NCBI GenBank assembly: GCA_023460795.1 | Contig: JAEWPC010000011.1 | Span: forward strand, 186,001 to 250,000 | Direction of reading: 5' to 3' | Source: Bacillota bacterium | GTDB lineage: Bacteria; Bacillota; Bacilli; Paenibacillales; Paenibacillaceae | Length of the DNA stretch: 64,000 nucleotides | Shown here: one piece after another, positions 40,156-48,378 of the stretch | How positions within the stretch are numbered: position 1 is the first letter of the stretch | How the letters are laid out: every line of letters begins with the position of its first letter | Notes under the pieces: model-generated | Told to the model about the DNA's origin: nothing | Databases searched by the model: none | The model's input: only the letters and a program-made list of their open reading frames with translations | Program-made: the position numbers and the translations under genes

Positions 40156-41058
40156 TTATGCTTGCTTGCTCTGCCGTTCCATTCCGATGTACACGAGGCC
40201 TGCCGCCATGAAAGCCGTGCCGGCAAGCTGCATGCCGGTCACTTGCTCGTCGAAGAACAAGTACCCCGCGACGACGGCGGAGACCGGCACGACGTAACGG
40301 AAGAAGTTCGCTCGCGCGGCGCCGACTTTATGCATGCCGCCGTTCCAGGCGACGAAAGCGAACACCGTGCTGATCAGCACGTTATAGGCGATCGCGGTGT
40401 AATGTCCGGCGGAGAGTCCGCTCCAATCCACTTCGCCCCACGTGCCTATCGTGATCGGGAACATGAATAGCGTACCGAACATGATCGACCAAGTGCTCAC
40501 CCGAAGCGGCGAGTAACGGCTCATCAGCGGCATACACGCCAGATTATACAGCGCGCCGATGATGCTGACTCCGAAGGCTAGTAAATTGCCTACCATGTTG
40601 TCCGAAGACAAGCTAATCCCTTCGCTGCCGCCGAGGATGACGAACGATACGCCGATCATGGCGACGACTCCGCCGACCGCGAGCCTGCGCGTAAACTTCT
40701 CACGGACGAAGAGCGGCGCGAACAGCGCGGCGAATATCGGCCAAGGCGCGACGTTCAGCAGTGACGCGTTGGCGAGCGTCGTGTATTTGATCGAGTACAT
40801 CACCGCGATCTCCAGCCCCGTAATGCCCACCAACCCGATGGCGGCAAGCGCCAGCATGTCCCTCCAAGGCACCCCGATATTCCCCTCTTTGAGCCATAGG
40901 ATCAGGAAGAAGAAAGGAACGGCGCCGCCGAAGCGGAGGAACGCGAACAACACGGGATCGAACGTCTCCATTGCCGACCGCGAGACGCCGAAGTTCGCGC
41001 CCCAGATCGCCGCGACGAGCACCAAGGCAACGTAGGAAATCCATTTGTTATCTTTCAT
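40156..41058 (-). CDS. EamA family (DMT) transporter
   Basis: A 300-residue permease with ten TM helices in two EamA repeats. Family segments: AAIWGANFGVSRSAMETFDPVLFAFLRFGGAVPFF in the first half and YNVLISTVFAFVAWNGGMHKVGAARANFFRYVVPVSAVVAGYLFFDEQVTG in the second are seen as the usual WG.NF and R..P..A....F.E motifs. It exports metabolites such as amino acids in characterised members. The start MKDNKWISY was chosen over a longer form; GGAG lies upstream. It is convergent with the histidine kinase with only 16 bases between and no obvious terminator. Confidence 0.88.
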   Translation of the reverse strand: MKDNKWISYVALVLVAAIWGANFGVSRSAMETFDPVLFAFLRFGGAVPFFFLILWLKEGNIGVPWRDMLALAAIGLVGITGLEIAVMYSIKYTTLANASLLNVAPWPIFAALFAPLFVREKFTRRLAVGGVVAMIGVSFVILGGSEGISLSSDNMVGNLLAFGVSIIGALYNLACMPLMSRYSPLRVSTWSIMFGTLFMFPITIGTWGEVDWSGLSAGHYTAIAYNVLISTVFAFVAWNGGMHKVGAARANFFRYVVPVSAVVAGYLFFDEQVTGMQLAGTAFMAAGLVYIGMERQSKQA

Positions 41059-41152
41059 GATGAGGTTGGCTCCAATTCTGCTTATATACGCACCTTTGCC
41101 ATTGTGCAGGAAGGCGCGGGCGGATGCAATCATAAAATGAGGATGAACGGTA
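41059..41152. other. Upstream region of the EamA gene
   Basis: About 90 bases between the EamA start and the first unit of tandem array 3. No clear promoter was identified. Transcription of the EamA gene must start here or within the array. Confidence 0.3.
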
Positions 41153-41579
41153 CTGCAGCGGTCTGCGAGACCGCTAGAGTGTACGTGCGAGCGATTCCGG
41201 CGCTGCAGCGGTCTGCGAGACCGCTAGAGTGTACGTGCGCGCGATTCCGGCGCTGCAGCGGTCTGCTAGACCGCTAGAGTGTGCGTGCGCGCGATTCCGG
41301 CGCTGCAGCGATCTGCGAGACCGCTAGAGCGTGCTTGCGCGAGATTCCGGCGCTGCAGCGATCTGCGAGACCGCTAGAGCGTGCGTGCGAGCGATTCCGG
41401 CACTGCAGCGATCTGCGAGACCGCTAGAGCGTGCGTGCGAGCGATTCCGGCACTGCAGCGATCTGCGAGACCGCTAGAGCGTGCTTGCGAGCGATTCCGG
41501 CGCTGCAGCGATCTGCGAGACCGCTAGAGCGTGCGTGCGCGCGATTCCGGCGCTGCAGCGGTCTGCTAGACCGTTGGCG
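41153..41579. repeat. Tandem array 3: 8.5 copies of a 50-bp hairpin-bearing unit
   Basis: Units start at 41153 and every 50 bases to 41553, where the last copy is cut. The unit reads CTGCAGCGGTCTGCGAGACCGCT, then AGAGTGTGCGTGCGCGCGATTCCGGCG with small changes. AGCGGTCT/AGACCGCT forms a perfect 8-bp hairpin; in several copies AGCGATCT replaces the left arm. Compared with array 1 the unit length is the same and the AGCGG...CCGCTA and GTGCGTGCG blocks are in register. It lies between the EamA gene and the Gfo/Idh terminator. Confidence 0.95.
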
Positions 41580-41613
41580 CCGCCCCTGAGCGAAGGGGAT
41601 ATCGATATAAGGC

Positions 41614-41646
41614 ACAAAAAACCGGGACGACCTTGTCGTCCCGGTT
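41614..41646 (-). terminator. Rho-independent terminator of the Gfo/Idh gene
   Basis: A perfect 12-bp stem AACCGGGACGAC/GTCGTCCCGGTT with a three-base loop and TTTTTT on the minus strand. It ends 16 bases from the gene and about 35 bases from tandem array 3. Confidence 0.95.
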
Positions 41647-41662
41647 AGCGTCCATCCGCGAA

Positions 41663-42763
41663 TTAATCCAGCTTGAAGTCCGGCAAGCCGAGCGGCATAG
41701 GCGCCGGGCGCTCGCAGGAGCTCTTCATGACGTAGTGCTTGCCTTGCTCTGCCGCGTCATGGAAGCCGTGCATCGCCTCAAGCACGTGGTACGCCAACTC
41801 GCCGTTCGCGCGGTGCTTGCGGCCGACTTGAATCGCTCGCGCCATGTCGGCTGCGCCGACGCCGCGAGCGTTCTCCGTGTAACCGTGCGTTAGCGGCACC
41901 TCGGACCAGTTGCCAGCGCCAGCTCGACGGATGCGGATCGTGCCCCCGAAGCCGTTCGGATCCGGTACTTGAATCGTACCGTGACTGCCGTACACCTCGA
42001 TGCATGGCAGCATCGTGCCGCCCTTCACGTCGAAGCTGGTTAGAATCGTGGCGATCGGTCCTGCCTCGAATTCCATGATGCCGGCCACGTGCGTAGGCGT
42101 CTCCACGACAACCTTCTGCCCGGCTTTAGGCTGGCTCGTAATCGTGCGCTCAGGGAACGAAATTCGCGTCGATCCCGTCACTCTCTCGATCGGTCCGAGC
42201 AGAGATACGAGCGCCGTAATGTAGTACGGCCCCATATCGAACATCGGGCCGCCGCCCTTCTGGTAATAAAATTCCGGAGACGGATGCCAGCTCTCATGGC
42301 CGCCGCCGAGCATGAACGCTGTCGCGCCGATCGGCGTTCCGATCCAGCCGTCTTCGATCAGCTTGACGCACGTCTGAATGCCGCCGCCGAGGAACGTGTC
42401 CGGCGCGCTGCCGACGAGCAGCCCTTTGCGGCGAGCCAGCTCCAGCACTTCCTGTCCTTCCTCGCGCGTAACGGTGAACGGCTTCTCCACGTAGACGTGT
42501 TTGCCCGCTTCGAGCGCTCTCAAGTTAACCGATCCGTGAGCTAGCGGAATCGTCAGGTTGATGACCATCTCGATGCTAGGGTCGGCGAGCAGCTCGTCGA
42601 CGGAGCAACCGCGGATGCCGTGTTCGGCGGCTTTGGCTTTAGCACGTTCTACGTCAAGATCCGCGCAAGCGACGACTTCCATCGAATCGAACTTCTTGCC
42701 GTTCTGAAAATAAATCCCGCTAATGTTGCCCGTTCCAATGATGCCGACTTTGATTTTATCCAT
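41663..42763 (-). CDS. Gfo/Idh/MocA family oxidoreductase
   Basis: A 366-residue NAD(P)-dependent sugar-type dehydrogenase. The nucleotide-binding motif GIIGTGNISGIYF is at about 8-20, and the family catalytic segment EKPFTVTREEG (Lys in EKP) near 95. The C-terminal domain has GGPMFDMGPYYITALVSLLGPIERVTG, also typical (Asp in FDMGPYY). Relatives oxidise or epimerise sugars. GGAG precedes the ATG. It lies downstream of thuA and the LacI-type gene, separated by a 167-bp repeat element, so it may originally have been co-transcribed with them. Confidence 0.9.
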   Translation of the reverse strand: MDKIKVGIIGTGNISGIYFQNGKKFDSMEVVACADLDVERAKAKAAEHGIRGCSVDELLADPSIEMVINLTIPLAHGSVNLRALEAGKHVYVEKPFTVTREEGQEVLELARRKGLLVGSAPDTFLGGGIQTCVKLIEDGWIGTPIGATAFMLGGGHESWHPSPEFYYQKGGGPMFDMGPYYITALVSLLGPIERVTGSTRISFPERTITSQPKAGQKVVVETPTHVAGIMEFEAGPIATILTSFDVKGGTMLPCIEVYGSHGTIQVPDPNGFGGTIRIRRAGAGNWSEVPLTHGYTENARGVGAADMARAIQVGRKHRANGELAYHVLEAMHGFHDAAEQGKHYVMKSSCERPAPMPLGLPDFKLD

Positions 42764-42797
42764 GATGGATTCTCATCTCCGGAAGTTTAAAGTGTGG

Positions 42798-42964
42798 GTT
42801 CAAAAAGTCGATTTTTCAGCACCGAGAAGGTTGCGAGAACCTGAAGAAGGAGGTGCGGAGTGTAGGCAAACCTACATGAGCACCGGACTTCGAAGGTGAA
42901 CGCAAGATTCGATGTCGAATCCGCTTCTTGGCTTGCTTCGTGATCAAAAGACGATTTTTTGAAC
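42798..42964. repeat. MITE-like structured intergenic repeat with terminal inverted repeats
   Basis: The 167-bp element starts GTTCAAAAAGTCGATTTTT and ends with the imperfect complement (AAAAGACGATTTTTTGAAC); 16 of 19 positions pair. Inside are further perfect small hairpins: GGTT/AACC, GTAGG-CAAA-CCTAC and GATTCGA-TG-TCGAATC. I recall closely similar intergenic sequences in other Paenibacillus genomes, but no search was made. A reading frame across it is an artefact. No target-site duplication is obvious. It sits between thuA and the Gfo/Idh gene. Confidence 0.75.
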
Positions 42965-42970
42965 ATCCTC

Positions 42971-43696
42971 TTAAAGTTGGTTGTCCTGCATACCCGTATA
43001 GGCTTCCTGCTGTTCATCCGCGTTCGCGAGCGCCTTGCCTTCCGCCGCCCAGTTGAACCCTCTGCGCATAAGCTCCTTAACGACGGGGATCTCCATAATA
43101 TTCGCTTGGTGGCCGAGCGAGTTATAGTACACGCGGCCTTGTCCCCAGCGCTTCGTCCAGATCACCGGCATGTCTACCGATTTATTCGTAGAATGCGGCC
43201 CATGAACGACGGGGAAACGCGTCGTCGCGAGCACTTCGTTCGCCGGATCGACGTGCAAATAATATTGCTCCGTACATACCTCGAAGTCCGCGATGCCCTC
43301 TACAAGGGGGCTCGAGCTATGCTTGATCTCGACCGTGTACGTCGTGCCGTCGTTGCCCGGATGCGCGATCCATTGGCCGCCCGTCATGAACTGCCAGTCG
43401 GTATTGTCGCGGAACGCGTCACACATGCCGCCGTGGCAGCCCGCGAGCCCGACGCCGCTTTGAACGGCTGCCGACACATTGCTCACCCATGCGCCGTCGA
43501 TCTTGCCCATCGTCCATACCGGGACGATCAGATCGAGCGCCTTCAGCTTCTCGCCGTCCGCGAACGCTTCCAATGTGTCCGACACTTCGACCTCGAATCC
43601 TTCTTGCACGAGCTGGCCGCGGAAAATTTCCGCCACTTCCTTCGGTTGGTGACCGTCCCAGCCGCCCCATACGATTAACGCTTTCTTCGTCGTCAT
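42971..43696 (-). CDS. ThuA-like domain protein
   Basis: A 241-residue class I glutamine-amidotransferase-like (ThuA) protein: ALIVWGGWDGHQPKEVAEIF at the N-terminus, LIVPVWTMGKIDGAWVSNV, GVGLAGCHGGMCDAF (nucleophile-elbow-like region with Cys) and MPVIWTKRWGQGRVYYNSLGHQANI. ThuA proteins take part in trehalose and other sugar use; a related group handles 3-ketosugars. It overlaps the LacI-type gene stop (ATGA) with AGGAG upstream, so it is second in that operon. The Gfo/Idh gene downstream fits the same sugar pathway. Confidence 0.87.
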   Translation of the reverse strand: MTTKKALIVWGGWDGHQPKEVAEIFRGQLVQEGFEVEVSDTLEAFADGEKLKALDLIVPVWTMGKIDGAWVSNVSAAVQSGVGLAGCHGGMCDAFRDNTDWQFMTGGQWIAHPGNDGTTYTVEIKHSSSPLVEGIADFEVCTEQYYLHVDPANEVLATTRFPVVHGPHSTNKSVDMPVIWTKRWGQGRVYYNSLGHQANIMEIPVVKELMRRGFNWAAEGKALANADEQQEAYTGMQDNQL

Positions 43697-44745
43697 CTAT
43701 TCTCGCTCCTGTTCGTGCCGCTTGATTTTCTTACGATGAACTGCGTCTGCAGCGTTTCGTTAAATCTAACATTCGTCGCATCAGGATCGGATAACCGCTC
43801 CAACAACCGGTTGACGGCAATCCTGCCCATCTCGTAGAACGGTACCTTAACCGTCGTCAGCGGCGGCTCCGTCATGCTGGCGGCGTCCGAATCGTCATAG
43901 CCAACGATCGGCAAATCGTCCGGAACCCGGCACCCTTTGTCCCGCAAGCCTTGAATAAGCCCGATGGCCATCCGATCGTTCGCCACGAACAAGGCGTCCA
44001 GCTTGCTCAGGTCTGCATGTACGGCATCCGCCGCCAGCCATCCGCTCTTGCGGCTGTAGTTGCCGTGATAGATGATCGATTCGTCGATCTCGATCTCGGC
44101 TTCCCGCAGCGCTCGCAAATACCCGGCCATCCGGTCGACGCTGTTCGAATATTGCGGAGAACCGTTCAGAAACCCGATGCGCCTGTACCCTTGCGCGAGC
44201 AGATGACTCGCCGCGTCGTAGCTTCCTTGCTCGTGATCCGTCGCAACCGTGCTGACGTCCATTCCCTTGAACCACTGGTCCATCACGCAGAACGGCAACG
44301 GCTGGCCAGCCATCTTGGCGATCCCTTCGCGCTCGGAAGCAATCGCGCTCGCTCCGAGTACGATGCATGCGTCGATGCGTTGCGTCCGGAACAACGAGGC
44401 GTAATCGTACACTTCGTTAGGGTCTCGGAATAACAGCAGCAAGCCGTATCCTTTGGCGCGAACCGCTTCCCCGATCCCGCTCAGGATCTCGGAGAAATAA
44501 TACGTGGAGAAAAGATGGACTTTCGGCACGTGCGGAAGCACGACGCCGATGTTGCCGCTTCTGCCTCGGGCGAAGCTCGAAGCGATGGCGTTCAGCTCGT
44601 AATTCAGCTGCTTCGCCGCCGCCAGTACCCGCTGGCGAGTCGACTCCTTCATCGGTCCGATCCCGTTCAACACGCGGGATACGGTAGCTTCGGATACGCC
44701 GGCCAGCTCGGCGACTTGTTTACGGTTGGACACGGTATCCGCCAT
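43693..44745 (-). CDS. LacI family transcriptional regulator
   Basis: A 350-residue regulator: N-terminal helix-turn-helix NRKQVAELAGVSEATVSRVLNGIGPMKESTRQRVLAAAKQLNY shown in parts QVAELAGVSEATVSRVLN and RVLAAAKQLNYELN, then a periplasmic-binding-protein-like sugar domain (about 60-340). GNIGVVLPHV and DALFVANDRMAIGLIQGLRD are typical. It heads the operon with thuA. A perfect palindrome lies 22 bases upstream of its start, suggesting autoregulation. The effector is probably a sugar handled by ThuA and the Gfo/Idh enzyme. Confidence 0.92.
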   Translation of the reverse strand: MADTVSNRKQVAELAGVSEATVSRVLNGIGPMKESTRQRVLAAAKQLNYELNAIASSFARGRSGNIGVVLPHVPKVHLFSTYYFSEILSGIGEAVRAKGYGLLLLFRDPNEVYDYASLFRTQRIDACIVLGASAIASEREGIAKMAGQPLPFCVMDQWFKGMDVSTVATDHEQGSYDAASHLLAQGYRRIGFLNGSPQYSNSVDRMAGYLRALREAEIEIDESIIYHGNYSRKSGWLAADAVHADLSKLDALFVANDRMAIGLIQGLRDKGCRVPDDLPIVGYDDSDAASMTEPPLTTVKVPFYEMGRIAVNRLLERLSDPDATNVRFNETLQTQFIVRKSSGTNRSENR

Positions 44746-44766
44746 CCTGTTCTATAATTGCCTTAA

Positions 44767-44786
44767 TAATGTACGCGTGTACATTA
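44767..44786. promoter_or_regulatory. Putative LacI-family operator
   Basis: Perfect 20-bp palindrome TAATGTAC-GCGT-GTACATTA (central CG) just upstream of the LacI-type gene. Even symmetry with a central CpG is typical for operators of this family. Confidence 0.75.
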
Positions 44787-44890
44787 TGGCACGTAAAGGG
44801 GGGCGCGTCAATAAGAGGATACGAGGATCACACGACATATGAGCCATCTGTTTTGTACGAACAATCACTCACTCGTCATTCGACCTCGCG

Positions 44891-44916
44891 AAAAAGCCGC
44901 CAAGGATTGGCGGCTT
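44891..44916 (-). terminator. Rho-independent terminator of the chemoreceptor gene
   Basis: A 10-bp stem AAGCCGCCAA/TTGGCGGCTT with a three-base loop, followed on the minus strand by TTTTT. Confidence 0.92.
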
Positions 44917-44945
44917 GCTGATTCGACGACAGCGTACTTACTCGC

Positions 44946-46619
44946 TCAATCGGTTTGCAGCGACTTGGCGGTATCCGCCAACCGGTCGACGGCTTGCTGG
45001 AGATAGCCCGAGACGTCGGATTGCTCGGACGCCAGCCCCGACACTTGGAGCATGCTGTCCCGGATATCGGAGGATGATTCTACGAGGCGCTCGATCGAAG
45101 CGACGATCTCGTGCAAGCCTGCCGCAACCTCGTTGACCGACAACGTCCACTCCTCGGTTTGCGTCGCCAGTAGCCCGCTCTCGTGGGCGATGTCCCCGAA
45201 AGAAGCCACGGCCTGCTCGGAGCGGCTTCGCGTGTCGCCCACCCTTTCGGCGAAACCGTCGAACGCCGATGCCATTGCTCCAATGTCGGCCTGCATCGTC
45301 TGCATCGCGTCCCGCACGTTGCCGGCGAAGCCTTCGGTCTGTCCGGCAAGGCGCCGGATCTCGTGCGCGATAACCGAGAAGCCGCCGCCGTGCGCGCCCG
45401 CCCTCGACGCTTCGATCGAAGCGTTAAGCGACAACAGGTTCGTCCGATAAGCGATCTCGCTAATGCCCAGCATGAACCGATGGACTTCAGACATTCGCTC
45501 GCGCATGGACTCGACCTGCTCGCCGAGTCTTGCCATCTCCTCGCTCGTCTCGTTGAAGGAAGCGGACAGCTCGGTCATGAGCGCTCGGCCCTCTTGCGCG
45601 TGGCCGTTCGTTCGCCACACGGAGTCCCGCAGCAGAGCCGAAGCATGTAGCATCTGGGCCGAACCGGCCGTTGCCTCCTCGATAACCGCCGAGATCGAAG
45701 CCGTAGCATCGTGCTGCAGTTCCACCCGCGTTTGGCAGTGCTCCGTCAGCTCCTGTATGATCGTCGCGGCTTGCCGATTTTCCTTAGATTTCTCCAGAAT
45801 GCTGCCCGTCCACTCGACGACTTCGCTTCCCGTCCGGCGATTGCTTTCGAGCATCAAACGAATCTGCTCGCCCATCTGCGCCAGATACGCGTCGACGGCG
45901 CCGAACTCGTCGCTTCTAGAGACTCCCGTCGCGTATCCGAGATCGCCGTTGCGATACGCTTGAATGCGACGCATCAGCTGCTTTACGCCCCTGTTGATCG
46001 ACCGGCCGAACAAGAACGCAAGCGCCATGGTCACGACGACCATCGTCGCGGTTAGAAGAACGACGTCCCGCGAGCTGCCGGATAGCGTGTCCTGCAGCTT
46101 GTCCGAGCTTTCCTCGCGCCGCGCTTCGAATAACTGCTTCAGCTCCCCGTCGACTCGAAGCGTGTCGTTCATCTGGGCCGTCAACGTCTGGCGAATCACG
46201 ACCCCGTTCAGCGACTCCGGTAGGAACGCTCCCGCGAAGTGCGCTTCGAACAGGTCGGCGTAAGCTTGATTGATTTTATCGAACCACGATAGATAGGAGC
46301 GCAGGTCGTCATCCCTCTCGAACACGAGCTTGAGGTTGTCCGTCAGTTCGCCGAGCCGCGCTAACTTGCTTTGATAGGCCTCCAATTGCTTTTTCTCGTA
46401 TCCTTCGCTCAGAAACCGGTAAGAGATCGTGTTCAGATCCTGATACCGATTCATTAAGCCTTCATAATCCTGCACGGTCCGATTGAACGCCTCGGCGGCG
46501 TTCGCGTGCGACTTCACCCGCTCGTTCGAGCGAAGGATCGCAAGACCGGTCAGCACGCTGATGAGCAGCAAGGCGCACAAGAGCATAATCAGTTGGCGGA
46601 CGATCGTATAATGTCTCAT
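44946..46619 (-). CDS. Methyl-accepting chemotaxis protein
   Basis: A 557-residue chemoreceptor. TM1 at about 10-30 (LIMLLCALLLISVLTGLAIL), a helical extracytoplasmic domain of about 170 residues, TM2 near 200-225 (VVLLTATMVVVTMALAFLFG), a HAMP region and the signalling coiled coil with hairpin tip EIAYRTNLLSLNASIEASRAGAHGGGFSVIAHEIRRLAGQT, which includes the highly conserved NLLSLNASIEASRAG. The tip differs slightly from the usual NLLALNAAIEAARAGE. The start was set after GGGAGG; the upstream frame is not supported. It follows the YesN-type gene by 130 bases and may steer the cell toward the sugar sensed by that system. Confidence 0.93.
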   Translation of the reverse strand: MRHYTIVRQLIMLLCALLLISVLTGLAILRSNERVKSHANAAEAFNRTVQDYEGLMNRYQDLNTISYRFLSEGYEKKQLEAYQSKLARLGELTDNLKLVFERDDDLRSYLSWFDKINQAYADLFEAHFAGAFLPESLNGVVIRQTLTAQMNDTLRVDGELKQLFEARREESSDKLQDTLSGSSRDVVLLTATMVVVTMALAFLFGRSINRGVKQLMRRIQAYRNGDLGYATGVSRSDEFGAVDAYLAQMGEQIRLMLESNRRTGSEVVEWTGSILEKSKENRQAATIIQELTEHCQTRVELQHDATASISAVIEEATAGSAQMLHASALLRDSVWRTNGHAQEGRALMTELSASFNETSEEMARLGEQVESMRERMSEVHRFMLGISEIAYRTNLLSLNASIEASRAGAHGGGFSVIAHEIRRLAGQTEGFAGNVRDAMQTMQADIGAMASAFDGFAERVGDTRSRSEQAVASFGDIAHESGLLATQTEEWTLSVNEVAAGLHEIVASIERLVESSSDIRDSMLQVSGLASEQSDVSGYLQQAVDRLADTAKSLQTD

Positions 46620-46646
46620 GTAGACAAAAGCCTCCCGCACGTCGGA

Positions 46647-46670
46647 ATTCAAGCCCAGTAAGGCTTGAAT
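46647..46670 (-). promoter_or_regulatory. Hairpin in the leader of the chemoreceptor gene
   Basis: Perfect 9-bp inverted repeat ATTCAAGCC/GGCTTGAAT with a six-base loop, placed between the YesN-type gene and the chemoreceptor start. There is no T tract, so it is more likely an mRNA-stability or regulatory structure than a terminator. Confidence 0.45.
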
Positions 46671-46749
46671 CCATTGTACGAGAGGCCTGATGCCGCGCTC
46701 TGCTCGATTTGTGACCCGTTCCGTCACAATAATGACCTCTTCCGCCCCG

Positions 46750-48366
46750 CTAAGCGCGCTTACGATACGACTTGCGATAATCGTGCGGCGTAACTCCGTG
46801 CACCTTGCGGAACAACCGGGCGAAATAGGAGAAATTACCGTAACCCAAGCCATCCGCCACCTCGCTGATGCTTTGGTCGGTCGCCGACAGCAGATCGGCG
46901 GCCCGGCGCATTTTCTCCTGTAGAATATAATCCGTCAGCACCATGCCCGTCTCCTTGCGGAACAATCTCGACAAGTAGGCGGGATTGACGAAAGCGACGG
47001 AAGCGAGCTGTTCCCGGGTCAGCTCCTCTTCCAGGTGATCGCTAATATAGCTCGTTACCTTCTGGACGACGGCGCTCGTCATGACCGGCTTAGCGAACAA
47101 CGCCGACGCCGCATCCGCCACGCAGCGCACCCATACTCCGAATTGCGCGATGGACTTCGTCGCCGACTCCATATTCGGGCACGACCGCCCTTCGTACAGC
47201 AGGTGCGCCTGCAGCCCCTTGCGATGCATGGCGAAGTAGATCGCCTGCAGGAATGCGTGATAGGAAGCAGTGAGCGTCTCCACGGTCGGACGGCTGTCCG
47301 CCAGCTTCGCCATCGACGTCTCCAGCCGGCTATCCAGTTCCGCCTTTCGGCCATTCTCGATCAACTCGGCCAGCTCCAGCATCGAATCGGTCATCGGCGC
47401 GGCGACAGGCAACGACGGCTCTGTAGTCGACGCTCCGCAGACGATGACGGCATTCGTACGGCTGACGTTGCGGTATTCGGCGTCGAGCAGCGAGAGATAG
47501 CTGGACAACGCCTCGGCTATCGCCACCGGTTCCCCTACGTAACAGGACAGCTGGCAGAAGAAATAATCGCCGCCCGCCCGTAAATATTCCTCGCAACGCC
47601 CGACGATCCGTGCCTGCTCGATGTCCGTCTCTCCCCGGTACATAACGACCAGCATGTTGCCTCGGTGATCCTGGACGACATCGCCGCGGACGCCGTCCGC
47701 GAGCAATACCTCTTCGGCCGCCTTGCGCAGCGCGAATTCCATAATCTGCTCGTCGCGGTTGCCCAGCGGCTTCTCCCACTTCTCCACGCTGATCAAGATC
47801 AGGCTGATGCGCGACGCTTCATCCATTCGCATGTCATACGCCGCGAGAGACTGCTCGATGGCCTGTGCCTTCGGCGGAATTCGGCCTTCGAACACGTCCT
47901 GCCAGAACCGCTCGACGAGCAGCGGCTTGCGGCTGTTCCATAGCTCGACGATTCTGTTGTACTGCTCGTCGGTCTCGCTGATGCGCCGTTTCTCGTGCAC
48001 CTTGCCGATCGCGGTCGCAAGCACTTGCTCCAGCTCCGCGTACACGACCGGCTTAAGCAAATAATCGAATCCGCCCAGATGCATCGCCCGCTTCGCGTAA
48101 TCGAACTCCGAATGGCACGTCAGCACGATCGTCTCCGGATCCATGCCCTGCTCTCTGATCCATTCCATGAGGTCGAGGCCGCTCGTCTCCGGCATCTCGA
48201 TATCGCAAATGATAATGTCGATCGGCTGCTCGCTCAGCACCTGCTGCGCCATCGGCGCGTGGTACGCCTCGTGCACCTCGTCGATGCCGATGCTGTCCCA
48301 GCGCACGCCGGAGAGAAGTCCTTTGACCGCATAAATTTCGTCGTCTACGATAAGCGCCCGAATCAT
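46750..48366 (-). CDS. AraC-type response regulator (YesN family), first copy
   Basis: A 538-residue regulator. Receiver domain at about 1-120 with acidic residues LIVDDE, Asp55 (IIICDIEMPETSG), Thr (LTCHSEF) and Lys (LLKPV). A middle region of about 280 residues has no clear family. The C-terminus is a double helix-turn-helix of AraC type (EELTREQLASVAFVNPAYLSRLFRKETG and ISEVADGLGYGNFSYFARLFRKVHGVTPHDYR in parts). GGAGG precedes the ATG. It is 12 bases downstream of the YesM-type kinase. Regulators of this type usually control the adjacent sugar transporter. Confidence 0.94.
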   Translation of the reverse strand: MIRALIVDDEIYAVKGLLSGVRWDSIGIDEVHEAYHAPMAQQVLSEQPIDIIICDIEMPETSGLDLMEWIREQGMDPETIVLTCHSEFDYAKRAMHLGGFDYLLKPVVYAELEQVLATAIGKVHEKRRISETDEQYNRIVELWNSRKPLLVERFWQDVFEGRIPPKAQAIEQSLAAYDMRMDEASRISLILISVEKWEKPLGNRDEQIMEFALRKAAEEVLLADGVRGDVVQDHRGNMLVVMYRGETDIEQARIVGRCEEYLRAGGDYFFCQLSCYVGEPVAIAEALSSYLSLLDAEYRNVSRTNAVIVCGASTTEPSLPVAAPMTDSMLELAELIENGRKAELDSRLETSMAKLADSRPTVETLTASYHAFLQAIYFAMHRKGLQAHLLYEGRSCPNMESATKSIAQFGVWVRCVADAASALFAKPVMTSAVVQKVTSYISDHLEEELTREQLASVAFVNPAYLSRLFRKETGMVLTDYILQEKMRRAADLLSATDQSISEVADGLGYGNFSYFARLFRKVHGVTPHDYRKSYRKRA

Positions 48367-48378
48367 GGGATAACCTCC

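Noticed and set aside
42893..42925. tRNA-like T-arm (GATTCGATGTCGAATC)
   Set aside because: No acceptor, D-arm or anticodon arm can be formed around it; it is an inner hairpin of the repeat.
42787..43017. 76-codon minus-strand protein across the structured repeat
   Set aside because: The frame depends entirely on the MITE-like element; I recall similar spurious annotations in other genomes.
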